The notes under the pieces were generated by a model, which was not told the origin of the DNA, did no database searches, and saw only the letters and a list, made by a program, of their open reading frames with translations. This document shows, piece after piece, positions 24,004 to 36,929 of a stretch of DNA of 64,000 bases. The DNA comes from Trichaptum fuscoviolaceum (taxonomy: Eukaryota > Basidiomycota > Agaricomycetes > Hymenochaetales > Trichaptaceae): positions 1,915,317 through 1,979,316 of the forward strand of contig CAJSYZ010000012.1 of assembly GCA_910574455.1 (NCBI GenBank), in the 5' to 3' direction. The translations under genes and the position numbers were made by a program. Within the stretch, counting starts at the first letter, position 1. Every line of letters starts with the position of its first letter.

Positions 24004-26230
24004 AAGACATCAGCTTGCGCGCCCTTGGTACGTTTGGGATTGTCATGGGGAACTATGGTGTTGGATGGTTTGGTAAACTGTGGCGGGATGAATCTGGAAC
24101 GGTAGAAAGGAAGGGTGCTGCGGATGAGATGAGGAGGAGAAACTGTGGGTGCGGCGATTTTGGTGGAAAGGAGAATGGAAACTGCGCAAAGGAATTTCGT
24201 TCTGGATTGAAAATGCCAGTGACCATACAGTTGTATGCGCTGGTGAAGGTTATCGAATACGCGTTTTCAGCTGCTTCGTCTTGTTCTGCGAACGTTCGGT
24301 AAGTTGCTTGTGCCTACATGCTCCTTCTCCTTCAAGTCGCTCACGCGAGCTTTATCTCAATGTCCCGTTATTCATAACCTGGGTGTTATTCAAACGGTTC
24401 CGAGCAGCATGGAAAGTACTCGACTCCGGTTCGAACGGCTCGGAACTTCCGCATAGTAGTTTCATGATTGATTGCTTGTCTGTGAGCTTGTGCTGCTTGC
24501 CTTGTACTAATCTCTAACTAATACACCAACAGCAGTAAAAAACATCGCGCTTAGCAAGTGTTAGCGCTTCACCGATAGACTTTGGCGTCCTCAAGATCTG
24601 CGAGCGCTCCGCTCGCGTCTAGTCGCTTCCGACCGTTACAATAGCATGCTTCTAACCTTCGTTTACGAAAGGCTTTAGGCGTCATGGTCCGAGTCATGGC
24701 AACTTATTATCCTAATTATTCAAACCCATCACTTATCACTTCTAATGTTGCAGTTCTTATACTCATCCCACTTCTTAAGTTACGCCTTCCTCTTCACTGA
24801 TGATCATAACTTAGTTTTCCCATCATATTTATCAAACGTCAATCTGATTTATAAAAAAATTGTCTTTTTCGTTTAGTTTCCTGTATGCGATCTGAACGAT
24901 CATTTTGTATACGAGTTGACAACAATCGGAAGTGCATGATCTTCATCTTTCATCTGCGCATTCAAGTCGCTTTCTATAAACTCGGTATAGGGTAGGTGAG
25001 TTCGATCACCTCATAGTCTAGCTCCAAGTTTGACAAACGATGTACTGTAAGTGTGGCGGGCTTTTTATCATAGCTATCAATTGGTCTGGCATTCGGACGC
25101 CGAGTAAAAAGGCACTATGTAGCGCTACTGGGACTTGATCGCGACGCGTCGGCGCGCGAGCTCGGTCACGCCGCGTGCACTGGCAGTGACATTTACGTCG
25201 CAAACTTTGTGCTCGACCTTTGCATTTTACTTTGATCGACCTGCCTGAATAGACGATATATGGCGATCAAAGATGAAGGATAGGACTCATAGGAGACGCT
25301 CGCTCGTAGGCCAAACAATAAGAGTACCTCACTACTGTTCATCTGGTTGATTTGCCAATGTTTGAGTACGATTGGAGGGCTATGAAACGACGAGGATGGG
25401 CATTTGGGTGCGTACCACAGCTCTCTTGTTTGTATTTACAAGTTTGATGAGTATTGTATGTATAACAGCGGCGACTACACCATCCGTTTAACTCCCGTTC
25501 GCTCCTGGTTCGCAAATGAAGACTCCGCTTCTAACCTCAATGCGAAAAACGCCAGGACACCGACACTCGCCTGTGCGAAGGCTTATCAGTTGGATTCCTC
25601 TTGTTTGATGCGGACTGCGGACCCAGTGTGCCCCTAATTCACTGGGCCAATGTTCAAAGCTCCGAAGAACACGCTGGGATACCGTTAATGCTTAAGAATG
25701 GGAGGGGTTTGAGGGTTACATTGAGGTAAATGTGTCGAGGTTCGTGGTTGAAACTGTTGTGTGCGAGGGTAATTCACGTTTGCGTCGGATTGTCAAAGAA
25801 GCTGACGAGCCATGCACTCAAGAAAACTAGCTTTCTTGATGGCGAGGGGTGAGTCGATTACTGCAACATGCTGGCTGAACTTTTGAATGTACTGTTTCTG
25901 ATTTGCTATATGATTTGCTAGTGCAGCGGTTTGCTCGTAGAGTAATATTACAGCTACGTTAACTCTCTCAGTGAAGAGACGACAGTATCATTGCACGCTC
26001 TCGAGCCGGTGCGGGCGTCTGCTTCATTTTGTTCTCTGTGAGGAGGATGCCAATGACGGCGACATTGACCTCTGATACAGTACGTTCTCCCTTCGTGTTG
26101 ATGTTAACCTTGTTTTAACTCTCTCCATGTAACCGCACTTCGCTAGGTTCTGACGTATGCTCAACCCCGGACCGCTCATCTAAAACAAAATGTTGCTCGA
26201 GCACAGAAGCCGCCACCCACAACCTGCATT
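24004..26230. other. gene-poor region
   Basis: No supported gene. One exact near-palindrome CACTGGCAGTG lies at 25178-25188. The short frames here lack family features and intron-consistent extension. Confidence 0.45.
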
Positions 26231-26239
26231 CGAAGAAAC

Positions 26240-26811
26240 TGTGAAACCTCGGAAAGACTCGCTCAAAGAAGATGAAGGTGCTCCACATAAACATAAGCGG
26301 AAGGGACAGCATGACCTCTTGTTCTGTCCTCAAGAACCTCGCGGAAACTAGACATATGTTTTTGGTTAGTGTTGCTAACCACTTTTGGTAGCGATAGCCG
26401 TTGCATGTGTCTAATTTCGTGCCTTGATTTCACCGTCTCTATTCCTTCCAATAAAATGACGCGGTCCGTTCTCTCCTCTGCAACCACTAGACCTCACATT
26501 CAGCAATGATGCGCTCACCCCGTTCTTCCTGTCGTATTCTACTTCTGGCTTGTTTCATTATCATCTAAGCGGCCCGTTCGCCAGAGTCACTTCGATGGAC
26601 ACAAGGCATCCTTTGTTTGAAATGCCACGGAGAAAGTGTGTGGAGACGTTCGTCTTTCACTCGGTCGAAGTGCGAGTGCAACGTCAGCAATGTCCTCCTC
26701 CTCGAGGGTTCAGAAAGTATAAAGTAGACGTGTCTAGCAAGGATATGTACGTACCTTAAGTTACTCACCCTGGTCTCGAATTCGTCGATCTGGAGTTGCG
26801 CTCGCTCAACA
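26240..26811 (+). promoter_or_regulatory. upstream region of GH12 gene 2, duplicate of the 12425-12965 region
   Basis: Landmarks shared with GH12 gene 1 in the same order include AAACCTCGGAAAGACTCG, CATGACCTCTTGT, CTCAAG, GGTAGCGATAGC and TTCGTGCCTTGATTTCACCG. AAGCGGCCCG, GCAACGTCAGCAATG and GTATAAA (26717-26723) follow. Conserved order with many substitutions suggests an old duplication in which regulatory blocks were retained. Confidence 0.6.
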
Positions 26812-27822
26812 ATGCTTGCACTGACCGCACTCATTTCCCTCTCGCCATTCATACTTTCGGCACTCGGAACACCCGTTCTTGAGGCCCGCGACACCGTTGA
26901 CACGAGCGTGTACTGCGGACAATGGGACTCCGTTGCTGTTGGCTCCTACTCCCTGCTACTTGACCTCTGGGGTGAATCAGGTGCAACTTCCGGCAGCCAG
27001 TGCTCACACCTGACATCACTCGACGGATCGACTGTCTCATGGACGACGAACTGGACATGGGTGGGCGGCACAGGCGTGAAGAGCTTCTCGAACATCCAGC
27101 TCAACGAAGGCATCAACACGCAAGTCAGCGCAATCTCCAGCATGCCTGTGAGTTCTATCGGCTCTATCGATGAACAGCGTAAAAGCTGAAACTTCTCAGA
27201 CAACCTGGTCATGGTCTTATGACCTTTCCGGAAGCTATGTCGTCGATGTTGCGTATGACCTCTTCACTTCCTCCACTGCTGGCGGATCTGGCGAGAACGA
27301 AATCATGGTCTGGCTTGCAAACTACAACGCAGGTCCCATCGCTTCTTCGTATGACGCCTCCGGAAAACCGGTTCCCAGCGTTTCGGACATCTCTATCGGA
27401 GGAACGACCTGGTGAGTCTGAATCATATTGCCCACTGCGATCTGACCTCATTCTAATACTTTATCTTGCAAATAGGAACCTATACACCGGAAGTAATGGG
27501 GCTAATAATGTTTTCTCCTTCCTCACGTCCGACGGTTCCGTAGTCGAGAACTTCAGCGGAGATCTCAACCTGTTCCTTCAGGTATGTTAATGCCACATCC
27601 TTGAAGATAGTCCTTACTAATATGCTCTGTCCAAAGTACCTTGCTTCGAACAGCTACTTTGCTTCATCCCAATATCTCATCACGGCTCAGGGTGGCACAG
27701 AACCCACTGTGGGTACCGGAACACTGACGACGTAGGTGTTTTCCTTCTTATCCATTACACAGATTCTCATTTGGAACATTTAATTTGTACACAGGTCTGC
27801 CTATAGTCTTGTCATCAACTAA
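26812..27822 (+). CDS. secreted GH12 endoglucanase, copy 2
   Basis: Five exons have the same borders as copy 1: 26812-27147, 27200-27411, 27476-27581, 27637-27731 and 27795-27822. The signal peptide MLALTALISLSPFILSALG is followed by [18 protein letters not shown]. Catalytic regions are [17 protein letters not shown] (nucleophile Glu) and AQGGTEPTVGTGTL (acid/base Glu). The protein ends SAYSLVIN. Protein identity to copy 1 is high by eye, with most changes in surface loops (for example YLASNSYFASSQYLIT versus [16 protein letters not shown]). Both copies look functional. The duplication includes about 550 bp of promoter. Confidence 0.9.
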
Positions 27823-28358
27823 GAACATACACTAGTCCTTGTACTATAGGAATTTATCTTCGAAATGCAATGCAATATTTGGGTCTCAAAGTCGAAACCA
27901 CTATGAATAACTTCACCATGGATCACGCGCGTCGAATTGTCAATGAGTGGAGGTCAGGAGGACAGACAACTCAACGTAGAAACAAATATGAAATTTGGAA
28001 ATGATGACGGAAAATATTATCGATCAACGGGACTCCCAGCATGATTATTATCCTGAAAATTACATTTTGTGCTTCATTGTCTTCCTCAAGCTCGTACTAT
28101 GTATGACGATGCCCGGCGAGCGCGAGTAATTGCCCGAGCAGCAGCAGCGGATTCAGAAAATAGCAGTGAACGTTCTCCGCCTCTCGCAATCGGTTTCTGG
28201 ATACTTTTCATGCGAACCAAACTATGAAGTTCCTTGGAGCATTCGAGTTCATTGGCTGAGTGCAAATATTACTATTAGTTCCAGGGATGAGATACGTTAT
28301 GTCGTCCTAATGCAAAAGTAACTTAGAGAAATGACATTTGAGCAATATGGTATGCGGT
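27823..28358. other. intergenic between convergent genes
   Basis: This is the 3' flanks of GH12 gene 2 and the PP1-docking LRR gene. No supported gene. Confidence 0.5.
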
Positions 28359-31300
28359 CTAAGGTACGGGGGAGGAAGTCATTGAAGACGAGGATCGACG
28401 TCGGGCGAGGTAGGGTACTGGGCCTGCGGGCGCCAGGGATGGTGAAGGTGGTACAGGAGTTCCTGGAGCTGCCACATCTGGGGATTGCAGTCCCTTAATG
28501 GCATTCTCCTCCGCACCTGGTTTCCCTAGCGTAGGACTTGTTTGAAGGATAGATGACGAGGAAGAGCGAGAACGGCGAAGGTAGGGACGCGGTTGGGGTC
28601 TCGCCGCGGGGTCTTGAGGACTAGTGGGCGATAAAACATTATCCGCGTCGACGATTGGCGACATAGGTAGTGGAGGAAGCTCCATGCCGAACTCGTCAAC
28701 GTTGATTGCACGAGGTGGGGGTCGCTCGACTTCAGCCTCAAGCAGCTATCATCGGAAGCGTGTCAGATCAGGGAACGAAGGAAGAAAGTGGAATACTCAT
28801 ACCTCTATGCGAAGCTCTTCCCCATCGAACTCGCCTTCCATCTCTTCGGGGCCTAGCAGAACGTTCCCCTTCCTGAATACCTCTCCTTCCTCCTCGACCA
28901 TTACCTTCGACCTAAGCAAAAAAAGATCAGATTCACATGGACACTCAGTATAAAAGCACTCACAAGTCAAGCGGGGACGGGCCTTCTACAGCCTCATCAG
29001 GTTCGCCCACGAAGGCAGCCTTTCCTTCCTCGTCTTCGTCATCGTCGGAGCCAGTTATCATGAAACTAGGGCTTAAGACTTTCTCAAAGACCTCTGGTTC
29101 AGGCTTCGCCCGTCCTTTTCCTTTGTCCACTTTCGGAGTTTCTGGCACCACCTCTTCCTCTTCGCTCTGTTCCGCACCATCCGGTCTGTCTGGGATATGT
29201 AATTTCAACGAACCGTTGGATTTGCTTGCAATTTCGGAGGTCTGTACGAACGTAAAGTTTAGTTTATGGAATGACAACTAGGCGCTGGGGGTACTTGCCT
29301 GTGGTTTGTCCGGGACGTAGATGCCCAGACCGTTTGGCTTGGGTTTCTTCATTGCTTCCTCGGCCTTCGTCGTCAATGAGGTGATACTATCGTTCAGCAA
29401 GAATAGCTCTTCAAGCTTAGTGGGGTCATCAGAACCCTGGATGACATCCGCCAGGACCACTTGTATTGCTTTCGCTTTGTCCAACAGCTCATCATCGGGA
29501 GACTGATTATAAGGAGTAGACGATGACATATTGGACAAGAGAACCTGAAGTTGCTTCTCGCATTCCTTCGCCTGGGTTAAGTAGTCACCCTCAACCTATA
29601 TATTGTATGAGCAAATACAATCAGAGAAAATCGGTAATGACGTCGACCCACCTTCTTAACGTCGTCCTTCTTGAAGGTCTTCGCGAGTTCACTTTCCTCA
29701 ATCAGGCCCCAAACACCTTTCCCTTGGCCTCTACCGGAGGCCACGGTTTGAGAGTTGCGCTCCGCCTCCTCTGTATTGCGGACACACGTGTTCAGAATAT
29801 CGCGGCACATACTAAAAAGCCAAATGTAATTAGCAACGAAACTTCAATAGATAAGGCTGTACACACCGAGCGAACTCTTCGTCGTCCGGTGGGATGTTCA
29901 GATCAAGACAGCGCATGGTATGGTTGGCTTTCAATCCACCACTAAGTGCCATTACGCCTGCTAAGTCAAGGTTGTTGGAAGTGAGATCGAGGTGTAACAA
30001 AGATGCCGATTCTGGCAAGAATTCCGCCAGAGCGATTGCGCCTGCAGAAGTCATGGAAGTGGAAGCTAAGAACAAACGCTTGAGCGACGTGTTGAGCGTG
30101 AATGCCGTTCGAAGGGATTGGATCTGAAAACAGCGTCATCAGCAACGATCTCAACTAATGTGGCTTTGAATGACACGAACACCCTCCAACGAGGGACCAG
30201 AACAGGGATTTCTGCTCAAGTCCAAGGTTTCCAGATTTAGATTATATTTCTAGTACTGGTGTCAGTGATCATTGACTGCGTCTCTAATGCGAAGCACTCA
30301 CCAAGGACTCGGCAATCGCAACTAAGCCCTGTACATCTATTTTGTTCTCGCTGAGGTTAAGAACCTTCAGGGTTCTGTTTCTTTTGAGAACTTGCGAGAC
30401 ATATTGAATACCGTTCTATGCCACGATCAGTACTATTTCTTACAGCTGACACATAGCTATGCTTACTCGGATGTCATTACCACGAAGATCCAATGTCCGT
30501 AGTTCTCCTAGCCTGGGTAGAGAGTCCAAGGCGCGTACCTTGTCCAAAAGAGCTGCACTCGGACCTTGCAAAGGATCTTTATGTGAGCCAGTTCCGGTGC
30601 CCGCAGCTGCCGCAGCGGGCGCGGATATCACTGAGTGTCTCATCGTCACACCACCCTGCGCAGACGAGGTAATGACAGGCACTGGCTGACCAGAGGCCGA
30701 TAGAGGGTTAGGCGAGAAGGAAGCGTGCTGAACGGCCCTGGCGCTCGCAGTCGCACCAGCTACCACACCACGCCGGCGGGGGACGTACGGTGTATATGTT
30801 GTCTGAACAGGTAAGAGCGAAGGATGGGTGGGTGGGGGCGCAATAGCCTGCCTCGATGGCGGCGGCACGATAGAATTCGGGAGTGAAATAGTTTGCCGTG
30901 TCGGTGTAAGTGGCGGAGAGGCTGTCATGGGTGTTGATGGAGGAGAAAGAGCACTGAAAAGAGATGACGTAGGCGTACCAGGTTGGGATGAATTAGATGA
31001 GGAAGAGGAGTTGGTATATGATGCAGGCATGGTATCGGGGTAGTCCTTGATCATGAGAGCTAAAGCCACAGCACCTGAAGCCGAAATACGATTGTGTCGC
31101 AACGAGATGTTACGAAGTGAGGAAGTCCGAACAGCTTGAGCTAAACAGGTCATGAGAAATTGTAATGTAAGGACAAGAAGACACCTACCCAACGCTTCAA
31201 GGGCCGCTGGACGCAGCGAGCAATCGTCCAAACGTAGAGAAACTAATCCGCTCTCGTTCGCCGGACTCAGAGCCGCGCCAATATACTCCACAGATTTTTT

Positions 31301-32193
31301 ATCCAAGAAGTTCTGCGATAGATCTAAAAACTGTAGCTTTCGGCACTTCTTCGCGAAAATACCTATGAGCTTGAAGGCGGGCGTCTTAAGTCGTCGGTTT
31401 GACGCGACGGATAGAAAACTGAGTGTCCCAGGGATGGTTAGTGCGTGCAGCAGAGGCTTGAGGACCTAGTTGTCATGCGATGGTCACGCTATTGTCATGA
31501 ATAGGTAGCATAAGGACTGACGTGCTCATCCAAGTCGCATTCCTTGAGGAAAAGCTTCCTTAAGCCCCATTCCACCGAGAACACGTCAGAAAGTGTTGCC
31601 GCTTGTCCCTGCGTCAGTTGTACACCGGATAGGTCAACCGCTCTGCCATTCGTTCCCGACGCTCTCTGAGGATAGGTCAGGGAGATGCGCTGGAAATAGA
31701 CGAGTGGACTACGCACCTTGAGAGCAGCTGAAATGCCTGGATGGGGCTGCTCCTCTCTCCCTACGCAGCACTCTTGATAGAAAGATTCTACCCTTTCCAT
31801 TGACCACCACTCCTCTGTCTCGCTACTCGCGGGTCCGAAAGAAACACCTCTGACTATCCGTCTCCGCCGCTCCGCCTCGCGTGCCTCAACATACTTCTTG
31901 TCCTCCTTCACATTCGGTCCACATGGAGGAGTCGCAGTCGATATAGGGTATACGGTTGCAAGATGCGGAAGAAAGAAGTGTGCACGCTTCAGGTTGGATT
32001 CATCTGAGCTAGCCGAGCTCGTTGAAGAGGTTGATGAGGCATTCTGCGTTGGCAAAAGGCGCGATAGTCGTGATAGGGAAAAGAAGGACTGCTGCGGTGG
32101 AGGAGGTTTCTTCAGTATAGACTTCCCTGGCCGCGGTAGTGTCACCGCAGACGACGATGGTGAACTGGAAGACGATGGTGATTGTAGTGCCAT
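28359..32193 (-). CDS. leucine-rich-repeat PP1 regulatory protein (PPP1R37-like)
   Basis: This is a large protein on many exons, starting MALQSPSSSSSPSSSAVTLP. Early on it carries GKSILKK, matching the SILK docking motif of protein phosphatase 1. About 90 residues later RRRIVRGVSFGP matches the RVxF docking motif. Next come RNI-type leucine-rich repeats: WGLRKLFLKECDLDEH, LQFLDLSQNFLDKKS, LVSLRLDDCSLRPAALEALA and LRNISLRHNRISASGAVALA. A Ser/Pro/Thr-rich insert interrupts them (about 30560-31050). Further repeats follow: LRTLDLRGNDIR, LKVLNLSENKIDVQGLVAIA and LLHLDLTSNNLDLAGVMALS. The C-terminal third is acidic and disordered, ending MTSSPVP. The layout resembles animal PPP1R37, a PP1 inhibitor. 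Action on PP1 here is inferred from the two motifs. Confidence 0.8.
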
Positions 32194-33291
32194 TTCATGC
32201 AAAAGTGTAGCCCGTGCGGTGACTGTTGTATAATCATTAGATTATCGCAAACATGATGCAATAACACACGCACATAGCAGCCCGTTTTGAGCCGCAAGCC
32301 ACTCACGACTTAAGCTGTTGTCGATTTAATCAAACACCCCTCGCTGTTCCCAACGCTTGCATCAGATTTGCACTTAGCAACACCTCTAAATCACCTAGGC
32401 CAAATTGCGTTCAAGTTGAAGAGACAAAATCTATCAAGGACAAAAGTCTCAGTAGTCTTTGAGCTTGTACTTCAACCTGGATCTCTGGAGCCAATAGTTT
32501 ATCCAGAGGTTGGGAGTGAGTCGGACTTGCCCAAATTTCAAACAAACTTGCATCATGATCATGTCCAAACTTGAAGTCGTAGTGAAATATGGTATGTTAT
32601 TCTCACGCCGTTTAGCAAGCCATATCAGCCCTCGACTCGGAGTTCTCGCCATCAATTCTCTCCTGTGACTGCTCTTGAGTCTGTGACTGAATACCATCTC
32701 TGAAGCTCGAGAAAACTCGTACTTTACTTTTCAATCTAAATGGCTACTCGCTTCGATCTGATTCATGACACTTTGACGGCAACATTTTCCATTATAAATA
32801 GAGCTACTAGGAGGACGATACCTAGTAAGTAAGATCTACAATATCATCGAGTTACTTTTACTATTCTACTCATATTTGAAGCTCTTTTCGCATCAATTAC
32901 AACTTCAATATTATTGAGGATCCGCTTCTTGCTGTAATCCACTTGAATGCTTCTTCATCACATGCATCACAATGCTTCTATCGAAACTGCGAAGTTGCTC
33001 ATGATCACCTGGTAACTCAAACGGGAACCTACCCAGTCGCAATCAGCCACCTACACATCAGTTCAATGTCTTGGACCGAGTTGATATGCGTATAAAGATC
33101 ACGGTGATATTTGCTGGTATCATCTGCACGTAAGCGAATAAACGTGCGTTACTTGCAATGTGCAGTTTTGATCACCTGCCCAAACTTCGAGACTTCGACC
33201 TTTCCAACTGAAGAGCTTAAAAGAGATGAAACTACGACAGTGACTCTGGCATCAACCCAGGTTAGTCTCTCTTGTCGACGTCACCAACCCG
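32194..33291. other. divergent promoter region between LRR gene and GH92 gene
   Basis: No supported gene. A TATAAA at 33091-33096 lies 200 bp upstream of the GH92 start and may be its TATA box. Confidence 0.5.
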
Positions 33292-36200
33292 ATGCGCACC
33301 CTGGCCATAAGCTACCTATTGGTATTCTCAGGCTCTGCTATTGCAGTGAACCTGACTTCTTTCGTCAACTCGTTCATTGGAACGGCATCTGGAGCCAATG
33401 GAGGTAGCGGGGGAAATGCTTTTCCAGGTGCTGCAATTCCTCATGCAATGGTCAAGGTTCGTGGCATTGTCCTTTTCGACAGACGGGAGATCCGAGATAC
33501 TAATCTACCAATCTAACGCAGGTTGGGATAGATGTTGATGAGACTCCGCGACAGGCAGGATATATTGCCGATAATTCATCAGTAACGGGTAAGCGCTTAG
33601 CTTCAGTGCCTAGCAGATGAGTACTTCTGACCTTGCCTTAGGTATATCCTTGATGCATGACGAAGGGACGGGCGGAAACACTGCAGGGGGATATGGATTC
33701 TTTCCTTTGTTTCCATTGTTAAACTGCGACCTCACCAGCTGCCCTGTCGGACTCTCGGCCAGGGAGGCGAAGCGAGCAGCAGGGACAGATGGTAGTACTT
33801 CCATATCCATTCAGACCAAGCATTGGTATTCTGACATGAAGTTTCCGGTAGCTGCGAGCCCCGGGTACTTCACAACTACCTTCGTGAACGGTATAAGGCT
33901 TGAGGCAACCTCGACAAGGAGAGCTGGACTGATCCGCTTTACTTACCCGACTTCGGCGAACTCTACGCATGTTGTCATTGATCTTACGCATGACCTTCAG
34001 CGTTCTTTTGAAGGTGGTAGCCTCTTACTTAATGCGTCAATCGGCAGAGTAAAGCTCTCCGGCACCTTCCTTCAGGTGAGAATTATTTCTCATTTCTACT
34101 GCATCGATGCCGCTAATCCAACCTATATTTGCAGAGTTATGGGACTGACAACTATACTGTATATGCTTGCTATGACTTTAACGCACCTTCCACAGTCAAT
34201 AGTCAGACCTTGGCTCAATCTGGCACCTTTCAGTCTACCAACGCTTCTACTCCGAATACCATCAATATCTCTATGAGTGTGGACTCTCTCTCATTTCCCT
34301 TCATAACTTCTCCGTCCCCAGTCCAAGCCGGCGCACTCCTCCAGTTCTCCACAAATTCATCATCTCATGCCGTGTTGTCGCGGTTTGGCGTATCGTTTAT
34401 CTCTGTCGATCAGGCCTGTTCGAACGCAGAGGAAGAGGTCCCCGACTGGGATTGGGACGCCGTCCAAATTGCATCACTTCAGAAATGGGAGGACGTCTTG
34501 GAGCGGGTTCAGGTCGACACAACCAAAGAAAATGACACGGTTGTCGAGCTTCTTTACTCTTCTGTACGATTTACATGAGCTTTCATAAGTCTGATCCGCT
34601 GACTTTCCTTCGTAGCTATACCGATCACAGTTGGTCCCTGCCAACCTTACAGATGAGAATCCGTACTGGGAATCGCCCTATCCTTTCTATGATGCTCTTT
34701 TCTGGTGAGCGTGCATGTATGATTCTTGCCTTGCATTCCTCTAATGCGTGGGACAGCTCCTGGGATACATTTAGAACTGTTCATCCTCTATTGTCATTAA
34801 CTTCACCAACGGAATGGGCAGAGATCGTCAATGCTTACGTTGACGGATGGAGGAATACGGGTACGTAGGCATGATATGTCCATGCTTTTTACAGCCTGAT
34901 TTAGACTACTTGAAAGGGTATATTCCGGAATGCAGATCTAACACTAAGAAGTTAGTGGCGCTTTTCTTGGCCAACTGACTTTAAAGACTTATCTCATACC
35001 AGAGGCTATGTACAAGGAGGAAGCGACGGAATGCCCATCCTAGGTGATTTCGCAGTCAAATACGGCTCACGAGCCTCAGAGCTCGGAGTACCAATAGATG
35101 ACCTTTACCAGGCACTTGTCGATACTGCTGAGAACACGGTGAGTCATACGGTACGGACAATGAATTTCCGAACACATTGACAGAATTAATCTAGCCTCCC
35201 GACTGGTATATGGGTAAGTTATTCGAGTGGATATCGTCACTTCGTTTCTCTGACGAACTCGCCCCAGTTGGTCGCCAGAATACGGCTTGGAAGATGTTCG
35301 ACTACATACCGACAGACTGGGTCGACCCATCGGGAGCGACAGGGCTTATGACTCGAGAAGCATCCCGAACGCTCGAGGTTAGTGTAGTCTGTTAGGATTC
35401 AACAATGCAATCCAGGCCTACTGCTGAAGTGCTTAGTATGCCGTAGGGGATTTCGCCGTTCGTCAAGCTGGTCTAGCCTTGAATAAATCGCTCGATGATG
35501 TTTTCAAGTATGGGAATAGATCAATGGGGTTCTTGAATGTCTGGGATCCTAACGTCACGAGTGATGGCTTCACAGGCTTCGTCCAGCGTAGATTCCCCGT
35601 GAGATCTCTCCTCAGTCAGTTCTCGCGCCTTGCTTACAGAAGTTTACCTTAGAACGGGACATTTGCATTTAGTGACCCGATTGACTGTTCTCCAATCGAT
35701 ACAGTAGGGCATTCTTGCGCTCGGGGAACGGACAATAATGTCGGTTTCTACGAATGTATGCCGAACGTTTATGCTTTCTCTTCTTTAGTTTACTGACAGC
35801 ATCTGGCCAGCATCTTCCTGGGAGTATAGTTTCTTCGCCCCGCACTCAATGTCAGATATCGTTGAGCTCATGGGTGGGAATGATACATTTATAAATCGCA
35901 CGTACGGAAACGGGCGGAATCTCCGCATTTTTTGTCACTGACTAACCTCTCCAGCACGCACTATTTCACAAAGGGATATTTTTTTGCTGGGAATGAGCCG
36001 TCCTTTGCTATGCCTTGGGCTTTCCATTATGCGAACAGGCCCGATCTTTCCACCTTGAGGGTTCGAAATGTCGTCTTCTCGTTTTTCAGCACAGGTATAG
36101 GAGGTGTACGTCAATTCTCTGGATGTAATGGATGTCACTTGACTGATTTTCTTTTTTGATATCATCTAGATCCCTGGAAATGATGATAGTGGCGCAATGG

Positions 36201-36586
36201 CTTCGCTCCTTGTATTCCATATACTTGGAATGTATCCAGTCCCCGCATCAAAGCAGCTCTTGTTGGGATCACCGCTTGTCTCCTCCTTCACACTGCACAA
36301 CGACTTCCTCGGAACTTCAACCAAATTCACGGTGAACGGTTTCGACCCGTCTTCTGTTACCGCGTCTCCTCCTGCAGGCAGTCGGATGTTCGTTACCGGC
36401 GTGTCAGTAAACGGGCGTGAGCTTGAGTCGGTCTGCTGGATATCATTCGACGATGTTGTCGGAGGTGGTGAAGTGGTGATTACCGTTGATGGGGACGCTG
36501 CGGCAGCTGAAACACGAGGATGTGGCTCTAGCTCAATAGCGCCTCCCGACTCCTTAGGTTCAGGGGGCTTCGCCATCTCGAAATGA
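33292..36586 (+). CDS. secreted GH92 alpha-mannosidase
   Basis: This is a glycoside hydrolase family 92 enzyme; the family comprises calcium-dependent exo-alpha-mannosidases acting on N-glycans or mannans. The signal peptide MRTLAISYLLVFSGSAIAV is followed by the family start VNSFIGTASGANGGSGGNAFPGA. Later blocks are SLMHDEGTGGNTAGGYGFFP, RAGLIRFTYP, VVIDLTHDLQRSF, WDTFRTVHPLLSL and GMPILGDFAVKYG. GFTGFVQRRFPNGTF, NEPSFAMPWAFHYANRPDL and the diagnostic IPGNDDSGAMASLLVFHILG, with the catalytic acidic residues, follow. It ends GSGGFAISK. The gene has more than ten exons, and the length of about 790 residues is usual for the family. N-glycosylation sites are frequent, consistent with secretion. 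Introns near 34570-34620 and 35160-35230 are the least certain. Confidence 0.88.
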
Positions 36587-36929
36587 GCTACCGGTGGCAG
36601 AAACTATTCAGTAGGTTTGCTTTAATATTAACATCTGCTCTCCTTTGAGTATATGTACCAAACCATATGTGGTGATGAATGTAGGCCAAGACATTCACAT
36701 TCGAGATGTTCTCCGTAAGTTACCGGAAAACTTTCTCTAATAGCCCGTTTTGTCAGTCTACCAGGAACAAGACCCGGACTTTTAATTGCACCGAGACTGT
36801 CAATGAATCTACGGCCTTGGACGGGCTGAGTGCCTGAACGTACAAATAAACTGCCCTCCGTGCTCGTGCTTCTCCTGCTCTTGAATACCTCTGCTATCGA
36901 CGGTTATAAAGACAAACACGAGCTCTAAT

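Noticed and set aside
24490..25010. Search for tRNA genes in gene-poor stretches
   Set aside because: A few GGTTCGAA-like strings occur, but no cloverleaf arms could be paired around them.
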